Below, piece after piece: positions 5,974-7,455 of a DNA stretch of 7,455 bases. Below the pieces are notes generated by a model. It was not told the DNA's origin and searched no databases. It worked only from the letters and a program-made list of their open reading frames with translations. Every line of letters starts with the position of its first letter. Position 1 is the stretch's first letter. The stretch is taken from contig CAJYHD010000667.1 in the NCBI GenBank assembly GCA_913773715.1, forward strand, positions 1 to 7,455. The letters are read 5' to 3'. The DNA comes from an uncultured Sphingobium sp. GTDB taxonomy: Bacteria; Pseudomonadota; Alphaproteobacteria; Sphingomonadales; Sphingomonadaceae. The translations under genes were made by a program, and so were the position numbers.

Positions 5974-7425
5974 GTGACCGCCAGCATCAGCATAGGAACC
6001 GATCATCACGGCAAGGACGTGCTGGTCGATGTGGAGGAATTGCTCGCTACCCGCCTGCTCGTCCAGGGCAATTCGGGGTCGGGCAAGTCGCATCTGCTGC
6101 GCCGCTTGCTGGAGGAAAGCGCCGCCATGGTGCAGCAGGTGGTGATCGATCCCGAGGGCGACTTCGTCACGCTGGCGGACGAATATGGCCATGTGGTGAT
6201 CGATGCAGGCGACTATAACGAGCGCGAGATCGTGCGGATGGCCACGCGAATCCGCGAACATCGCGCGTCGGTGGTCCTGAGCCTCGATTCGCTGGAGCTT
6301 GAGGCGCAGATGAAGTGCGCTGCGACGTTCCTGTCCACATTGTTCGATGCGCCCCGCGATCATTGGTATCCCGCGCTGGTCGTGGTGGACGAAGCGCAGA
6401 TGTTCGCGCCGGTGGCAGCGGGCGATGTGTCGGACGAGGCGCGGCGGCTGAGCCTTGCGGCGATGACCAACCTCATGTGCCGCGGGCGCAAGCGCGGCCT
6501 TGCCGGTGTGATCGCGACGCAGCGGCTGGCGAAGCTTGCCAAGAATGTCGCGGCGGAGGCATCGAACTTCCTGATGGGGCGCACCTTCCTCGACATCGAC
6601 ATGGCGCGTGCCGCCGACCTGCTGGGCATGGAACGGCGGCAGGCCGAGCAGATTCGCGATCTGGAGCGTGGGCGCTTCCTGGCGCTCGGTCCCGCCATCT
6701 GCCGCCGCCCGGTGGCGGTGAAGATCGGCGCGGTGAAGACCAGCACACGCGGCGGCACGCACAAGCTGATGCCGCCGCTGGTAAGCGCGGGCGAGGAGTT
6801 TCAGGAACTGCTGTTTGCGCGGACCCAGGAAGACTCGCCGCCCCCTCCTCCGCCGCGTGCCGATCCGCCTGCCCGCCCCGCCGACGAGATCATCCGCGCG
6901 CTGGCCGACGCACCATCCGCCAAGCCCGCCGCGCCACAACTCGACTTCGGCGAAAATGAGCCGGTGGTGATCGGCGTGCTGGAGGAGATCGTCGCCGATC
7001 TGGGCGATGCGCAACCGAGCGTCGCGGCGCTCTATCAGGATTTCGGGGTGCGGTGCCGGATGAAGGGGCTGCGCACGCCCCCGCTCGACCTGCCCGCCTT
7101 TCGCAAGCGGCTGGCGATGGCGCTCGCCGGGATGGCGAACGCCGACGATCCACGCTGGCAGGATGCGATCCGCGCCGCCGAACCGGTACCGGAGGACATG
7201 CTCGCGCCCTTCCTTTTGATCGCGCGGGCGGCGATCGACGGGCGCCCCTGCCCCGACGACGGCGATCTGGCGCGCGCCTATGGCACGAGTTCGCCTGGCC
7301 GGGTGCGGCGGCTGATCGATTATATGGAGAAGCTGGGCGTCATCGTCGCGCGTACGGATTTTTCGGGCAAGCGGTCGATCGGGCTGCCCGGCCTGGGGCT
7401 ATCGACGGCGGCGGCGGAAGGATGA
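5974..7425 (+). CDS. HerA/DUF87-type P-loop ATPase with C-terminal winged-helix-like region
   Basis: This 483-residue protein belongs with HerA/FtsK-superfamily ATPases that pump or remodel DNA as ring-shaped hexamers. Visible parts are Walker A GNSGSGKS (32-39), VVIDPEGDF (56-64) at the place of the HerA D-P-H/E-G-E/D motif, Walker B ALVVVDEAQ (134-142, Asp139-Glu140), and RGRKRGLAGVIATQRL (170-185) with the sensor Gln183. The ATPase core ends near 270. A proline-rich linker (288-302) leads to a C-terminal domain whose end (LARAYGTSSPGRVRRLIDYM and on to about 475) resembles a winged helix of the FtsK-gamma kind. The HAS-barrel of archaeal HerA is missing. The frame is open far upstream through antisense ppc, so the start was chosen at GTG 5974: AAAGAG precedes it and it clears the ppc start. 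A TTG at 5938 is a weaker option. The next gene overlaps by 4 bases. Its cellular role is unknown; no nurA is visible. Confidence 0.92.
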   Translation: MTASISIGTDHHGKDVLVDVEELLATRLLVQGNSGSGKSHLLRRLLEESAAMVQQVVIDPEGDFVTLADEYGHVVIDAGDYNEREIVRMATRIREHRASVVLSLDSLELEAQMKCAATFLSTLFDAPRDHWYPALVVVDEAQMFAPVAAGDVSDEARRLSLAAMTNLMCRGRKRGLAGVIATQRLAKLAKNVAAEASNFLMGRTFLDIDMARAADLLGMERRQAEQIRDLERGRFLALGPAICRRPVAVKIGAVKTSTRGGTHKLMPPLVSAGEEFQELLFARTQEDSPPPPPPRADPPARPADEIIRALADAPSAKPAAPQLDFGENEPVVIGVLEEIVADLGDAQPSVAALYQDFGVRCRMKGLRTPPLDLPAFRKRLAMALAGMANADDPRWQDAIRAAEPVPEDMLAPFLLIARAAIDGRPCPDDGDLARAYGTSSPGRVRRLIDYMEKLGVIVARTDFSGKRSIGLPGLGLSTAAAEG

Positions 7426-7455
7426 GCGAGGCGCGTGTCCTGTTCGTGTGCCTCG
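7422..7455 (+). CDS. N-terminus of a probable low-molecular-weight protein tyrosine phosphatase (3' truncated by window)
   Basis: An ATG at 7422-7424 overlaps the ATPase stop in an ATGA junction, with GGAAGG directly before it. The eleven complete codons read MSEARVLFVCL. This matches the first strand and P-loop entry of low-molecular-weight protein tyrosine phosphatases (typically VLFVCLGNICRSP, with the catalytic Cys in CX5R). If correct, Cys10 is the nucleophile. ArsC-type arsenate reductases share the fold but more often read VLFVC followed by Thr or Val. The remainder lies outside the window, so the call rests on very few residues plus the tight overlap that shows a real gene start. Confidence 0.65.
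   Translation, partial: MSEARVLFVCL

Noticed and set aside
6838..6878. The C/proline-rich stretch in the ATPase gene as a frameshift or repeat expansion.
   Set aside because: The frame stays open and the codons read a plain proline-rich interdomain linker.

Overview
The window is high-GC, densely packed bacterial chromosome. The proteins look alphaproteobacterial and most resemble Sphingomonadales (Sphingomonas/Sphingobium type). The basis is the style of the release factor 2 and PEP carboxylase, plus a GTTCTCGACA-GCTCGAAC palindrome of a kind I associate with these genomes. The genus-level call is an inference from memory, with no search behind it. I see no phage, IS, CRISPR, tRNA or rRNA signal. 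Gene order and codon use look like ordinary core chromosome.

Layout, left to right. (1) Plus strand, 1-752: the 3' part of a two-helix membrane protein with an XpaC-like tail, then a 51-residue hydrophobic small ORF. (2) Minus strand, 749-1060: a stand-alone PilZ protein with intact c-di-GMP-binding motifs. It converges on the small ORF with a 4-base overlap. Its 70-base leader holds two perfect 6-bp inverted repeats. (3) Minus strand, 2980 down to 1131: prfB (release factor 2, no programmed frameshift), followed through a TGATG stop/start overlap by a predicted lipoprotein with a SAM-methyltransferase fold. (4) 2981-3174: a spacer with a 26-bp-armed imperfect palindrome. (5) Minus strand, 5877 down to 3175: ppc, a full-length PEP carboxylase. 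(6) 5878-5973: a divergent promoter region. (7) Plus strand, 5974-7425: a HerA/DUF87-type P-loop ATPase with a proline-rich linker and a winged-helix-like C-terminus. Its stop overlaps (ATGA) the start of what looks like a low-molecular-weight protein tyrosine phosphatase, cut by the window edge.

The genes do not form one pathway. ppc refills the TCA cycle by making oxaloacetate, prfB ends translation at UGA/UAA, and the PilZ protein is a probable c-di-GMP receptor. The items most worth following are the lone HerA-like ATPase, coupled to a phosphatase gene and without a visible NurA partner, and the exported methyltransferase-like protein translationally coupled to RF2. I found no convincing evidence of a wholly new multi-gene system.
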